Below are positions 35,924 to 44,471 of a DNA stretch of 64,000 nucleotides, piece by piece. Each line of letters opens with the position of its first letter. The first letter of the stretch is position 1. Location of the stretch: contig CBDEVW010000006.1 of assembly GCA_965243755.1 (NCBI GenBank), forward strand, positions 186,001 through 250,000. Reading direction: 5' to 3'. The position numbers and the translations under genes are program-made. The DNA comes from JANSWY01 sp965243755. Its GTDB lineage: Bacteria; Bacteroidota; Bacteroidia; Cytophagales; Cyclobacteriaceae. The notes under the pieces were generated by a model. It made no database searches and was not told the origin of the DNA. It worked only from the letters and a program-made list of their open reading frames with translations.

Positions 35924-37648
35924 TCAGAAATTAAAATTATAAGAAAATGTGGCTGTGCTTTCTGTCAGTGCTGCCACAGATGGTGTGGCTCCACGTCTTA
36001 GGGTGACGATATTTAAATTAAAATTATGTTTTTTCTTCAATCTGTAAGTACCTCCAAGTCTCACATTAAACATTTTACTGGGTGACGACCCAGAGGTATT
36101 GGCAAATGTATAGGTAGATGATATACTGGTCCTGAGTTTCTTTTCCATAAAAGCACGACTTACAGATACATTGGGAGAGAAGCCCCGGCTTGTTACACTT
36201 CCGGATTCATTCAAATACATATTTACAGCGGTGGTCAGGGTCAGCGAGGTTGGAGTGATTGAATAAGAGTATGCGGTATTCACATTGTAGAAGGATGACC
36301 CGGCGTTTGGTCCCTCTCCCTGGTTGTCATTGGAGACCTGGTAAGACAGGTTCATATTGAGATTTTGCCTGCTTTCTTTGCTTTGCTTAAGAATGAAATT
36401 GGTATTAAGGCTGGCATTTTGAGATACCTGCCGAAAATTCAATGTGTCCAGATTATCATATGGTGTGAGGTCATTGAGTCGTTCAAAGTCTGGCCTCACG
36501 TTGGTGTACGACTGGAAATTGGAATAAGCTGCGTTAATACTGAGTTTTGGTTTGGGGGTGAAACCCATATTTACTGAACCCACCCACCTTTGAAACTGAC
36601 TTAACTCACTGCCATCAAGGTTGTTCTTTTGAAGGCCCGCATTGACTGCCAGGTTTACCTTAGATTTAAAAAGGTTGAGGGCAACATTTCCAGTGATATT
36701 TTCAAGGTCATTGTTAAAGTAATATGCCCCGTGAGTTTGATAACCAGGGTCCACTCTTTCATAGTTTACCCCCAACGTATAGAATCCGGCATTGTAGGAT
36801 ATCGAAGAATTGAACGCTCCGTAAAAATCTGTGGAAGCATTGGTGGAATGAAGAAAACTAAAAATTTCCACCACCTGATTGTTACTATGTGCTTTCTCCT
36901 GCAACTGGTGGTTTTTGGTAACCGAGGATCCAGCGTATTCCATTTTTAACAGCAGATTTTTAGTGATTGACTTACCGGCTTCAACGCTCAAAACAAGGTT
37001 ATTTTCTGCAAATATTTCAAGTGAGTCCGGATTATCTGAAATGGAATTGGGGTCGTCTTTGCTGGAAAAAATGATCAGGTTTATAAAGTCTGAATTTTCA
37101 CCCTGATAACCTGCCTTCACCCCAAATGCATTTCGTTGGTAGGAAGGATCCACATTAGAAGCAGTGTCATAGGGGACTGCCTTTCGCAACCGACCATACA
37201 TGGCGCTTGCCTTCCACTTTCCTAAATCACTGACCTCAAGCCCACCACCAAAGAAGATGTGTCCCGCTAATGAATATTTTGAAAAACTCATAGCATTATA
37301 TCCTACATAACCCTTGTAGTTTTTATAATAGGGCTGGAAGGAAAACTGATTAAATGGTTGCTGGAAGGATGTGTTTTGGTTGGAATATGAAAAAGACAAT
37401 GGGACCGCTATGCCAATAAAATCGAAATTTAGGTTTCCACTAAGGAAGTAGTTAAATGGATCTCTTCTCTGCTCACCCCCAAAACTTGAATAAAACACCT
37501 GGTTCACATTGATGCCACCGCTCACTTTCATCAGTGGACCACCATCAAATACACGGTTCAGGTCCTGAGCAAATGATTTCGCTGGAAATAATAATGAGAG
37601 GAGTATAAACGTACGTAATAAGATGGTCCTCAATCCGAAGTTTGTCAA
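35924..37648 (-). CDS. Large outer-membrane barrel protein, unknown
   Basis: 574 residues, signal peptide (ends KSFAQ). Almost the entire mature protein is barrel-like: many alternating strands of aromatic and glycine residues (FNYFLSGNLNFDFIGIAVPLSF, GYVGYNAMSFSKY, LAGHIFFGGGLEV), ending SATFSYNFNF. No plug or regulatory domain, so it is not a TonB receptor. No carbohydrate-locus neighbours are seen. It lies alone between the tRNA region and the histidine kinase. Role unknown. Confidence 0.65.
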   Translation of the reverse strand: MTNFGLRTILLRTFILLSLLFPAKSFAQDLNRVFDGGPLMKVSGGINVNQVFYSSFGGEQRRDPFNYFLSGNLNFDFIGIAVPLSFSYSNQNTSFQQPFNQFSFQPYYKNYKGYVGYNAMSFSKYSLAGHIFFGGGLEVSDLGKWKASAMYGRLRKAVPYDTASNVDPSYQRNAFGVKAGYQGENSDFINLIIFSSKDDPNSISDNPDSLEIFAENNLVLSVEAGKSITKNLLLKMEYAGSSVTKNHQLQEKAHSNNQVVEIFSFLHSTNASTDFYGAFNSSISYNAGFYTLGVNYERVDPGYQTHGAYYFNNDLENITGNVALNLFKSKVNLAVNAGLQKNNLDGSELSQFQRWVGSVNMGFTPKPKLSINAAYSNFQSYTNVRPDFERLNDLTPYDNLDTLNFRQVSQNASLNTNFILKQSKESRQNLNMNLSYQVSNDNQGEGPNAGSSFYNVNTAYSYSITPTSLTLTTAVNMYLNESGSVTSRGFSPNVSVSRAFMEKKLRTSISSTYTFANTSGSSPSKMFNVRLGGTYRLKKKHNFNLNIVTLRRGATPSVAALTESTATFSYNFNF

Positions 37649-37872
37649 ATGGATAGATTGAGCAAGTATATTAAAATGCCTACATATTTACCAATATAGT
37701 ATCAGACACAACGGTAAATCTCAACATATACTTCAAAAAAAATTGAATAGTCTTGATATACTGGATGGAGTAAACAAAAAAAAGTGACTGCCAGGGAATT
37801 AAAACTTGCAGATTGCAATCAGCTAGAGTTTGGCTGTGGTACATAGTTTAGATGAAATTGGCTTAGAAGAAA

Positions 37873-40293
37873 CTAAGCAGCTTTCGGCAAATCAAAGGAA
37901 AATGTAGACCCCAGACCTACAGTGCTTTCTACCTTGATACTTCCTTTGTTGAGTTCCACCAGTTCTTTGCAAAGCACCAGCCCTAATCCAGATCCTTTTT
38001 CACCCCGGGTACCAACCTTGCTTTCTTTTTTCAGATTAAAGATTTCCGGTACCTGTTCTGCTGAGATACCAGTACCGGTATCATTGATCAAAATGTTGAG
38101 GCGGTCATCTTCGTCCTGAACCCGTATACTCACTGTACCATTTTCTTCGGTATACTTCAAGGCATTTGAAACCAGATTTCTAATAATAGTATCAACAGCT
38201 TTTTTGTCGGCATAGACCAGGCATCCTTTGTGGACCTCATTGATCAGTTGGATCCCTTTTTGATCGGCAATGGGTTGCAGTAACCTCAACACAGCATCAG
38301 AGACCTCACCAATGTTCACTTTGCCGGGGTGGTAAGGGATCATTCCGTTTTGCAATAGTGCCCAGTTGAGTAGGTTATCCAGCAGCTCATTTAATCTTTT
38401 GGTAGTGTCACTGATATTTTCAGTAACCTGCTGGAGGCGATCACTGTCTCTCTTTTTAAGGTAGTAATCCACTTGCTCTCCTACACCCTGCAGACCAATC
38501 AACGGGCTTTTGAGGTCATGTGCAATAATGCCAAAAAATTTGTCTTTGGTTTGGTTGAGTTGTGTAAGCTGGATGTTTTGACTTTGTGTTTTTGCCTTGA
38601 CTCTTCGTAGACTTACATACAGATAGATCATTAAGCATAATAATACCACAAGAATAGCTCCGGCAAACAGGTACATTTGGTTTTGATCTGCTAATATTCT
38701 GGCGTTTTGTTCCGCTAGTTCCTTGTCTTGCTGGTAGTTGAAAATGCCTTGCCTGACCTGTTCCTCCTTCAATTTTGCCTGCGCATTGATCGTATAGAGG
38801 CTGTCATATAATTGAAAGAATTTCGTGTGACTTTCATAAGCAAGCTGATAATTTTTGGAAGCGGCCCCAACACGACTCAATAACTGATAGCCATCCATTG
38901 AAAGGTCCCTGTCATTGAGTTCCACAGCAAATTCTATAGCTTTTTGCGCATAGGTCATTGCAGAATCATATTCCTTTTTCAGTAAGAAGTTGTCACCAAG
39001 ATCATAGATGACCCTGGCCTGGAAGAGCTTGTTGGATGAGGAGGAAATGGCCAATGCCTGTTTCAACAGAGATTCTGCTTTGTCCAATTCGTTTTTTCGT
39101 TTGGCGTAGAGGCCATTCATGCGAGCGTTTAACGATTCAATTTTTGGATCTGTAATTTTGCTGATCAGTGGAGCAGCGGCTTTCAGGTATTTATTTGATC
39201 TAATCAGGTCCACCTGATCTTCATACATTAGAAAAATGCCACTACCGTGTACATAAGATGAGGCAAGGAATAATGTGTCGTTGTTTTCTTTATAATAGGT
39301 GATGTTATCTTCTATGAGACTGGATGCCAGTTCCAGCTCACCCATTCGCACCAGTGTAGGTATCATCGTTTCATTGACATGATGGATATCCTTCTGCAAA
39401 CCCAATTCTTCAAATAACATCCTGCTTTTTTGAAAATCGGATACTGCTTCATTCAGCCTGCCCGTTTCTGCATATAATTTACCGGTTTGGTGGTACATCC
39501 AGGCCATCATGTCTTTGTTGTGCAGTTTCTTCATTAACTGTAGCCCCTGTAATTTCACTTCCAGCGCCTGGGAAATTTTACCTTGCATGACATACAGGTC
39601 TCCCATGTAATTGAGTGTATTAGTTACATGCATTTCTGCCTGTACATCCTGTGTGCTTAACCGTCCGATTCTTGGGTCCACAGGAGGGGAATTTACCAGT
39701 TCATTGAAATAGGTGAGGGCTTGTTCCAGGTATTTTAATCCTTCCTCATATTTTCCGATTTGACCGTACACATGACCGAGGGTCTTATAGGTGTTTCCAA
39801 GAGTCTTCAATGTAACATTTTCGTCCATTTCGGGAATAGACAATAGGATCTGGTCAATGGCTTTTTGGGGATCTCCTTTTTCAAAGTAATAATTTTCTGC
39901 CAGCTGGTATCTGGCATACGCGAGTGTTTCAGAGTGGCCTATTTCTCTTGCCAGTTCAATCGCCTCTTTACATTTTTGGATGGCCTTATCGTTATCTCCT
40001 TCAACCACATAAGCCCTGATGTTCTCCAATATGAGTCCGTAGACTTCAGCCTCAGGAATGTTTTCTTCATCGGCAATTTGAATAACCCTGTTGTATTGGA
40101 GGTCGGCCTTTTCCACCATGTTGCTAAAAAGGTACTGTCGAAACATGCCAATGCGATAATCTAACTCATCCCAACCGGGTTTGATCTTATGACTGTAACC
40201 CTCCAGGCTATCAATTATCTGCTGGGTGCTTTGTTGAGCCCAGACGCCCGAGCTATAAACCATGAACAGTAAAGTAAATATTCTGTAGATCAT
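37873..40293 (-). CDS. TPR-containing sensor histidine kinase
   Basis: 806 residues: signal peptide (ends GVWAQ), about eight TPR units over 45-500 (TLGNTYKTLGHVYGQIGKYEEGL, DMMAWMYHQTGKLYAETGRLNEA), one transmembrane helix near 540-562, then a HisKA domain with H near residue 591 (FFGIIAHDLKSPLIGLQG) and HATPase_c (N, G1 and G2 boxes: IRNLVSNALKYTEENG, INDTGTGISAE, GSGLGLVLCKELVELN). It would sense a periplasmic cue through the TPRs. No response regulator is adjacent, so it is an orphan kinase here. Confidence 0.88.
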   Translation of the reverse strand: MIYRIFTLLFMVYSSGVWAQQSTQQIIDSLEGYSHKIKPGWDELDYRIGMFRQYLFSNMVEKADLQYNRVIQIADEENIPEAEVYGLILENIRAYVVEGDNDKAIQKCKEAIELAREIGHSETLAYARYQLAENYYFEKGDPQKAIDQILLSIPEMDENVTLKTLGNTYKTLGHVYGQIGKYEEGLKYLEQALTYFNELVNSPPVDPRIGRLSTQDVQAEMHVTNTLNYMGDLYVMQGKISQALEVKLQGLQLMKKLHNKDMMAWMYHQTGKLYAETGRLNEAVSDFQKSRMLFEELGLQKDIHHVNETMIPTLVRMGELELASSLIEDNITYYKENNDTLFLASSYVHGSGIFLMYEDQVDLIRSNKYLKAAAPLISKITDPKIESLNARMNGLYAKRKNELDKAESLLKQALAISSSSNKLFQARVIYDLGDNFLLKKEYDSAMTYAQKAIEFAVELNDRDLSMDGYQLLSRVGAASKNYQLAYESHTKFFQLYDSLYTINAQAKLKEEQVRQGIFNYQQDKELAEQNARILADQNQMYLFAGAILVVLLCLMIYLYVSLRRVKAKTQSQNIQLTQLNQTKDKFFGIIAHDLKSPLIGLQGVGEQVDYYLKKRDSDRLQQVTENISDTTKRLNELLDNLLNWALLQNGMIPYHPGKVNIGEVSDAVLRLLQPIADQKGIQLINEVHKGCLVYADKKAVDTIIRNLVSNALKYTEENGTVSIRVQDEDDRLNILINDTGTGISAEQVPEIFNLKKESKVGTRGEKGSGLGLVLCKELVELNKGSIKVESTVGLGSTFSFDLPKAA

Positions 40294-40670
40294 ACTAAAG
40301 TGACGTGGTAAGCTCTCTGTAAATTCAAGTCTCTAATCAGTTGAGAAAAGCAAAACTAATCATTTTCAATATGATGATCATGAGGGAAGTAAACACCAAA
40401 CCATTCACCGCCGGAGCTGGCTGGGCTCTAATCGATAATAGCAATAGGTTATTTGAAGTTCCAATATGTGAACGGCAATTCCCTGGAGGAGTATAGGGGT
40501 TGTAGGTGCTATTTGGTTTCAGGAGCGTTGCTATGAGTAGGTGCATCGTGTCCTCATAATCTATTGCTCGAAAGTTGCCTTGCAACCTGAATGCAGTTTT
40601 GATGGTACACCTATGTGTGAAATATTTACTATCCCAACTTCCGAATAAATTACCTGCAAATCACCAGCTG
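40294..40670. other. Gap without a recognisable gene
   Basis: 377 bases upstream of the kinase. Short open frames exist on both strands, but none shows family motifs, a signal sequence or coupling to neighbours. No terminator or repeat is evident. Confidence 0.5.
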
Positions 40671-41120
40671 CTACTCTACATGACTATTCCAGGCAAACGA
40701 ACTGGTTCTGGCAAATTCTTGTCCGATTCTGCTGATGGCGGTATTGTCTGGAGAGTTGATCCAGCTTACAGTCACTACTTTGTTCAGTAGTGCTCCCATG
40801 TTCAGGACCCTGATCAGATTTACCAGCATGTTTACTGTCTGGTGATCGATGTTTTTTATTTGTACGTGGAGGTGGATTTGTTCGGAGGTAACAAAGTGTG
40901 CCTTGACATGTTCTGTGAGTTCTTCCAGTTGGGTTACAGCACCTGGACCTGTTAGGTCTCCTGAAATCATGGCTAAATTAAATTCTGCGTTGAGACCGAT
41001 CCTGTAGCGCTTCCTGGCCCTGCTCACAGGCTGATTATGATCCGTAACGGATTGAGTGATACAATTTCCTACCATAGCTAAGTTTTGTTTGAAAAGGTTA
41101 ATTACAATGCTTTTAATCAT
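40671..41120 (-). CDS. SiaC-like (DUF1987-like) small protein, tentative
   Basis: 149 residues from the ATG at 41120 (an ATG at 41153 adds 11). From about residue 40 it reads strand LNAEFNLAMISGDLTGPGAV, helix QLEELTEHVKAHF, strand LHVQIKNIDHQTVN, helix MLVNLIRVLNMGALL, strand VVTVSWINSPDNTAISRIGQEF. This fits the SiaC/STAS-like order where a strand and then an acidic WxxxxDDxxxxxxGxxF motif close the domain. The usual phosphorylated T/S-S-S-K segment is replaced by NIDHQTVN, so it may not be phospho-regulated. No SiaB or SiaA homologue is next to it. Confidence 0.4.
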   Translation of the reverse strand: MIKSIVINLFKQNLAMVGNCITQSVTDHNQPVSRARKRYRIGLNAEFNLAMISGDLTGPGAVTQLEELTEHVKAHFVTSEQIHLHVQIKNIDHQTVNMLVNLIRVLNMGALLNKVVTVSWINSPDNTAISRIGQEFARTSSFAWNSHVE

Positions 41121-41218
41121 TGTATATATCCAATTTATATCATTGTGTTGCATACAACGATATGGTAAGGATGAATAGGAATTTATACGGTTGATCCGGG
41201 GGATTTGGGGAGTAGGTT

Positions 41219-41295
41219 GAGTTTGGAGTTTGGAGTTTAGAGTATTGAGTTTTGAGTTTAGAGTTTTGAGTTTAGAGTTTTGTGTTTAGAGATTT
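41219..41295. repeat. Heptamer array, GAGTTTN type
   Basis: Eleven consecutive 7-base units: GAGTTTG, GAGTTTG, GAGTTTA, GAGTATT, GAGTTTT, GAGTTTA, GAGTTTT, GAGTTTA, GAGTTTT, GTGTTTA, GAGATTT. It lies in the 330-bp gene-free stretch 41154-41484. The remaining sequence of that stretch holds no recognised feature. Confidence 0.85.
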
Positions 41296-41484
41296 TGCAA
41301 ATGTAGCGGCTACCTCATTACATGTGTTGGACAGCTGTCAGGAAATGGCGGAAATTGTAAACCGCACAGACTGTCCATAATCACAAAACGGGACAGGTAG
41401 CCGCAAATTGGTTGACGAGAAATATCGTCAACAGTTTATTAATGCCTTTATGCCATTTGTCTTAAAAGATTGTAAAATCACATC

Positions 41485-41691
41485 TCATGCCGATTGTTTT
41501 AGTTGGCTTGCCTCGTTTAATTCTAAGGGTATTTGCTGAGTTGCCGGTTGCAATATGCGCAGTTTGCCGAGCCTGGAATCTTCCAGCCGCTCCTTCAAAA
41601 TATCTTTTATCCAATCATATAACATGCTGCCTATGAGCAGTACCGCAACGGTCACTAAAAATACATTGATGATAAACTTAAACACTCTCAT
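41485..41691 (-). CDS. Small membrane protein of the Hsp20 cluster (68 residues)
   Basis: MRVFKFIINVFLVTVAVLLIG then SMLYDWIKDILKERLEDSRLGK and a neutral tail. It has one transmembrane helix (about 7-23) followed by a charged amphipathic helix. The ATG overlaps the stop of the upstream 48-residue gene (ATGA). I do not recognise the family; a membrane-associated partner of the neighbouring small genes is inference. Confidence 0.6.
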   Translation of the reverse strand: MRVFKFIINVFLVTVAVLLIGSMLYDWIKDILKERLEDSRLGKLRILQPATQQIPLELNEASQLKQSA

Positions 41692-41834
41692 TGTTTAAAC
41701 CCTCCAATTTTTCTTTTAAAGCCATTCTGCAGTCTTTTCAACCATCCCTGCAATTTGTCCCCTGAAAGTAATTTTATCGCAAGGGCTGTAATGGCCATGC
41801 CTGTGATCAATTTAAATCCTCTATGTAGTCCCAT
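41688..41834 (-). CDS. 48-residue basic protein of the Hsp20 cluster
   Basis: MGLHRGFKLITGMAITALAI then KLLSGDKLQGWLKRLQNGFKRKIGGFKQ. Short hydrophobic N-terminal helix and strongly basic amphipathic C-terminal half. It overlaps the next gene by four bases (ATGA), which supports its reality. Composition resembles membrane-peripheral or antimicrobial-like helices, but no function can be given. Confidence 0.55.
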   Translation of the reverse strand: MGLHRGFKLITGMAITALAIKLLSGDKLQGWLKRLQNGFKRKIGGFKQ

Positions 41835-41881
41835 ATCCCGTTTATTTATTCATTTGAAATAGGAGGGATCATTTTGCCCTC

Positions 41882-42145
41882 CTATTCTTTATCTTCATCT
41901 TCTGATTCGTTTTCACTATCAGTGATTTCATCCGATTCACTGGTCTCTGCGTCCTGTTCACTGTTTTCGGTGGAAGCAGCTTCTGTGGAAGTTTCATCAG
42001 ACTCATTTGGAGTCTGAGTATTGTCTTCCTGCGTAGTTTCAGCAGTTTTTCGCGACTCTATCTGAGTGCAGGAGACTGGTGCCACCATCATAAAAAGCGA
42101 TATCAGGACAACCATGTACCAGTTTGTTGTGCTTAACTTTTTCAT
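41882..42145 (-). CDS. Acidic Ser/Thr-rich lipoprotein
   Basis: 87 residues. Lipoprotein signal with cysteine in LFMMVAPVSC (about residue 26), followed by a low-complexity tail of E, D, S, T and N to the end (EDNTQTPNESDE, TENSEQDAETSE, ENESEDEDKE). It is intrinsically disordered and very acidic, compatible with a spacer or cation-binding cell-surface tail. It is preceded by an unusual strong Shine-Dalgarno AGGAGG at 42151-42156, 5 bases before the ATG. The ATG overlaps the stop of the preceding 40-residue gene. Confidence 0.7.
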   Translation of the reverse strand: MKKLSTTNWYMVVLISLFMMVAPVSCTQIESRKTAETTQEDNTQTPNESDETSTEAASTENSEQDAETSESDEITDSENESEDEDKE

Positions 42146-42264
42146 ATGTTCCTCCTTTTTGATTTTAATTCAGCCAACTGTTTTGACACTTTAGTGGCTA
42201 TCCACCTGTCAAATGCCGACAGGTAAATATCATCTACCGGTTTTACAGCCGTATGTGCTTTCAT
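42142..42264 (-). CDS. 40-residue protein of the Hsp20 cluster
   Basis: MKAHTAVKPVDDIYLSAFDR then WIATKVSKQLAELKSKRRNI. Soluble, helical, basic C-terminus. It starts 67 bp after the hsp20 stop and ends overlapping the lipoprotein start by four bases (ATGA). The overlap is the main evidence; I do not recognise the sequence. Confidence 0.5.
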   Translation of the reverse strand: MKAHTAVKPVDDIYLSAFDRWIATKVSKQLAELKSKRRNI

Positions 42265-42330
42265 TAGATCAGTTTACAATTAAACCATTGGGAGGTAATT
42301 CTATACTGAATTACCTCAATTCATCTTCAA

Positions 42331-42783
42331 CTAGGAGATTGTAATGGTTTTTACAGGTTTCTTCCTTGCTTCTTCCTTTTTAGGAATGATCAGATTAAGC
42401 ATACCATCTTTATAGGTAGCCTTGATCTTGTCTGCCTCAACGGTATTTGGCAAATAGAACGAGCGCTTAAATGAATGATAGTTGAACTCCCTTCTGGTGT
42501 ATCGCTGATTTTCGTTGTTTTGCTCCATGTTGCTGGATACCTCAGAAGAGATGGTCAGCATATCATTGTCAAGTTCTACATGAAAATCCTCCTTTTTCAT
42601 ACCAGGAGCTGCCATTTCAACCTGAAAATCGTCGTTGGTTTCCAGGATGTTCACCCTTGGTATAGAGGTAGAGCTGTCGGTCCATCCGGACCAGTCAAAA
42701 AGATCTCGTGTTAAAAAATCGTCAAAAAATGATGTAGTGGGTAAAAACCCGTTTCGTTTCATTAGTGTGCTCATCGTCTTCAC
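42331..42783 (-). CDS. Small heat-shock protein Hsp20
   Basis: 150 residues, typical length. N-terminal aromatic arm (FFDDFLTRDLFDWSGW), alpha-crystallin domain from about 45 (PRVNILETNDDFQVEMAAPGMKK, with the A-x-x-x-N-G-V-L-type motif TYKDGMLNLIIPK near 128-140), and C-terminal I-x-I-type tail (VKTITIS). Acts as an ATP-independent holdase in the cytoplasm. It heads a run of four tiny genes on the same strand. A start at MSTLMKRNG three codons in is equally possible. Confidence 0.92.
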   Translation of the reverse strand: MKTMSTLMKRNGFLPTTSFFDDFLTRDLFDWSGWTDSSTSIPRVNILETNDDFQVEMAAPGMKKEDFHVELDNDMLTISSEVSSNMEQNNENQRYTRREFNYHSFKRSFYLPNTVEADKIKATYKDGMLNLIIPKKEEARKKPVKTITIS

Positions 42784-43154
42784 ATTTTAATTGTTAAACA
42801 ATTCAACAGCTTCGGTTAAACTGTAATCCCACACGGGGAACATTAAAACCCAAAGTCAATAAACATAGAATCGCGATTCCGGAGATTGCCTTAGCAACTC
42901 CAGTGCCATTTGGATTGGGCATTCAAAATGACAGTTTCACCCTGAAAAAATGTCAGGATGGATGGTCAGTGTGTCATTTTCATTGGTCCATATGGTGTAT
43001 TTTATATCAGAATGGACTAGTTTATTACTGATTGCGCTGGCTTTTGCCTCTCATGAAACTGGATGCATCATCAGGTTTGGATTAGTGCTAAATGGAAGTG
43101 AAGAAATCTAACAAGCTGGTCTAACCGTATTACCTTAAATAAACTGATCACATT
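42784..43154. other. Intergenic region between divergent hsp20 and methyltransferase genes
   Basis: 371 bases. It should hold both promoters, but I see no clear TAnnTTTG element for either direction and no CIRCE-like inverted repeat. No open frame is convincing. Confidence 0.4.
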
Positions 43155-43973
43155 TTGCAGGAAAACAACTTTTATATCCACGGAAGCAGTCCGGTAGAAC
43201 AAGATCGCCTTTCAAGGCTCAATGCCTTGTTGAATGAAAAGTACCTGGATGAAATTGGCCCGTTTAACTTCCGGAGCATACTTGATCTTGGTGCAGGACT
43301 GGGACACCTCACCAGATTATTCAGACAAAGGTCCCTGCCCGGCAGTCGCGTTGTGGGGATTGAACTGGACACCAATCAACTTGCCCAGGCACTGCTATTG
43401 ACGCCAACAGCCCTTAACATAACCTACCGACAAGGAAATGTCCAGCAACTGGAACTTCCCGAAGCGGAATGGGGGAGCTTTGATTTTGTACATGCCCGAT
43501 TTGTACTGGAGCATGTGCCTGGTCCACAGCAGGTTGTAAACTTAATGGCAAAGGCGGCCGCTATTAATGGTGTAGTTGCCATTGCAGATGATGATCATGA
43601 AGACCTGAAGTTGTACCCGGAAATCGATGGGTTTGAAAGGCTTTGGAAGGCATACATTCAATCGTATTTAAATAACCATAACGACCCATATATAGGAAGA
43701 AAACAGGTATCGTTATTGGTCAATACCGGACTGAAACCCTTAAGGAATGGCTTTTCGTTTTTTGGTGCCTGTCGGGGAATGGAAGAGTTTGATGGTTTTG
43801 TGGAGAACCTGATAGGAATTATTGAAGGTGCAAGAGGCCCTATATTGCAAACCAGCATGGTGTCAGACACTGAAATCGACAAAGTGTTCCATCGCATCAG
43901 AACATGGTCACACCGTGAAGACGCCTCGATCTGGTATCCGGTGTATTATGCTTTGGGTTTGAAGAAAGGGTGA
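43155..43973 (+). CDS. Class I SAM-dependent methyltransferase
   Basis: 272 residues beginning at a TTG codon; a stop in the same frame at 43140 and the absence of ATG leave little choice. SAM-binding motif I is ILDLGAGLGHLTRLFR (about 38-53), motif II carries VGIELD, then QGNVQQLELPEAEWGSFDFVHARFVLEHVP. It is of the UbiE/Tam-like fold. Substrate unknown; a small molecule is likely. It stands next to the repeat-rich region and is followed directly by the first TIR element copy. Confidence 0.8.
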   Translation: MQENNFYIHGSSPVEQDRLSRLNALLNEKYLDEIGPFNFRSILDLGAGLGHLTRLFRQRSLPGSRVVGIELDTNQLAQALLLTPTALNITYRQGNVQQLELPEAEWGSFDFVHARFVLEHVPGPQQVVNLMAKAAAINGVVAIADDDHEDLKLYPEIDGFERLWKAYIQSYLNNHNDPYIGRKQVSLLVNTGLKPLRNGFSFFGACRGMEEFDGFVENLIGIIEGARGPILQTSMVSDTEIDKVFHRIRTWSHREDASIWYPVYYALGLKKG

Positions 43974-44000
43974 TGTTTGTATTTTGAATCTAGAATCTTG

Positions 44001-44385
44001 GATCAACAGTGTCCGGGGAAAATTAATTGGATTATGGTTCTTGAGTAAAAATGTGATTCGTGACTGGGGTGGATGGGAAATGGCGGGAAGATTGTGCGAT
44101 GATGGCCGTGTTGCAGGATTGGGCTGGATTTGCGCGAAAAGGGGCATTGGGAGGCCGTGTGCTAATAATTTCCCAAAGACTTTTTCCCTAGTTTTTGGTC
44201 TTTCAAAAAGTAGGAGCCCCCACGGCGGGAGTGGTGGAAGATGTGATTCTAAAAGAAAATGAAAATGGATTAAACCTTTTAGTGATTAGGGACCATGCTA
44301 TTACGTTTTTATGAAATTACATGCTTTGATGCAACTATCGCAGGAAAATGTAGAACCCCAGGAATTACCCCGGACAGTAATGATC
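44001..44385 (+). mobile_element. TIR-bounded non-autonomous element, copy 1
   Basis: 385 bp with imperfect inverted ends: left GATCAACAGTGTCCGGGG, right CCCCGGACAGTAATGATC. It shares nearly its full length with 45479-45862. It includes an open frame (43984-44262) whose core reads DDGRVAGLGWICAKRGIG and RPCANNFPKTFSLVFGLSKS. There is no transposase. Heptamer repeats flank it on both sides (43986-43999 and 44382-44423). It is best described as a MITE-like insertion; the parental transposon is not in the window. Confidence 0.75.
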
Positions 44386-44423
44386 TTGGATTTAGAATTC
44401 AGAATAATTTTGAATCTTGAATC
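44382..44423. repeat. Heptamer array, GATCTTG/GATTTAG type
   Basis: GATCTTG, GATTTAG, AATTCAG, AATAATT, then TTGAATC twice. It adjoins the right end of TIR element copy 1 and resembles the flanks of copy 2. Confidence 0.6.
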
Positions 44424-44471
44424 ATTTCACGGCAATTTCGAGTGAGGTTTAAGTCACTGGTATAAAGAACC

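Noticed and set aside
36365..37106. Plus-strand frames over the large barrel gene
   Set aside because: They are shadows of the minus-strand outer-membrane protein, which has a signal peptide and a barrel pattern.
40337..40585. 82-codon minus-strand frame
   Set aside because: No motif, no hydrophobic or signal pattern, atypical codon use, and no coupling with neighbours. I regard it as chance.
43908..44147. Minus-strand frame through the TIR element core
   Set aside because: It is open because the element core is open on both strands. Silent differences favour the plus frame, so this was not called as a gene.
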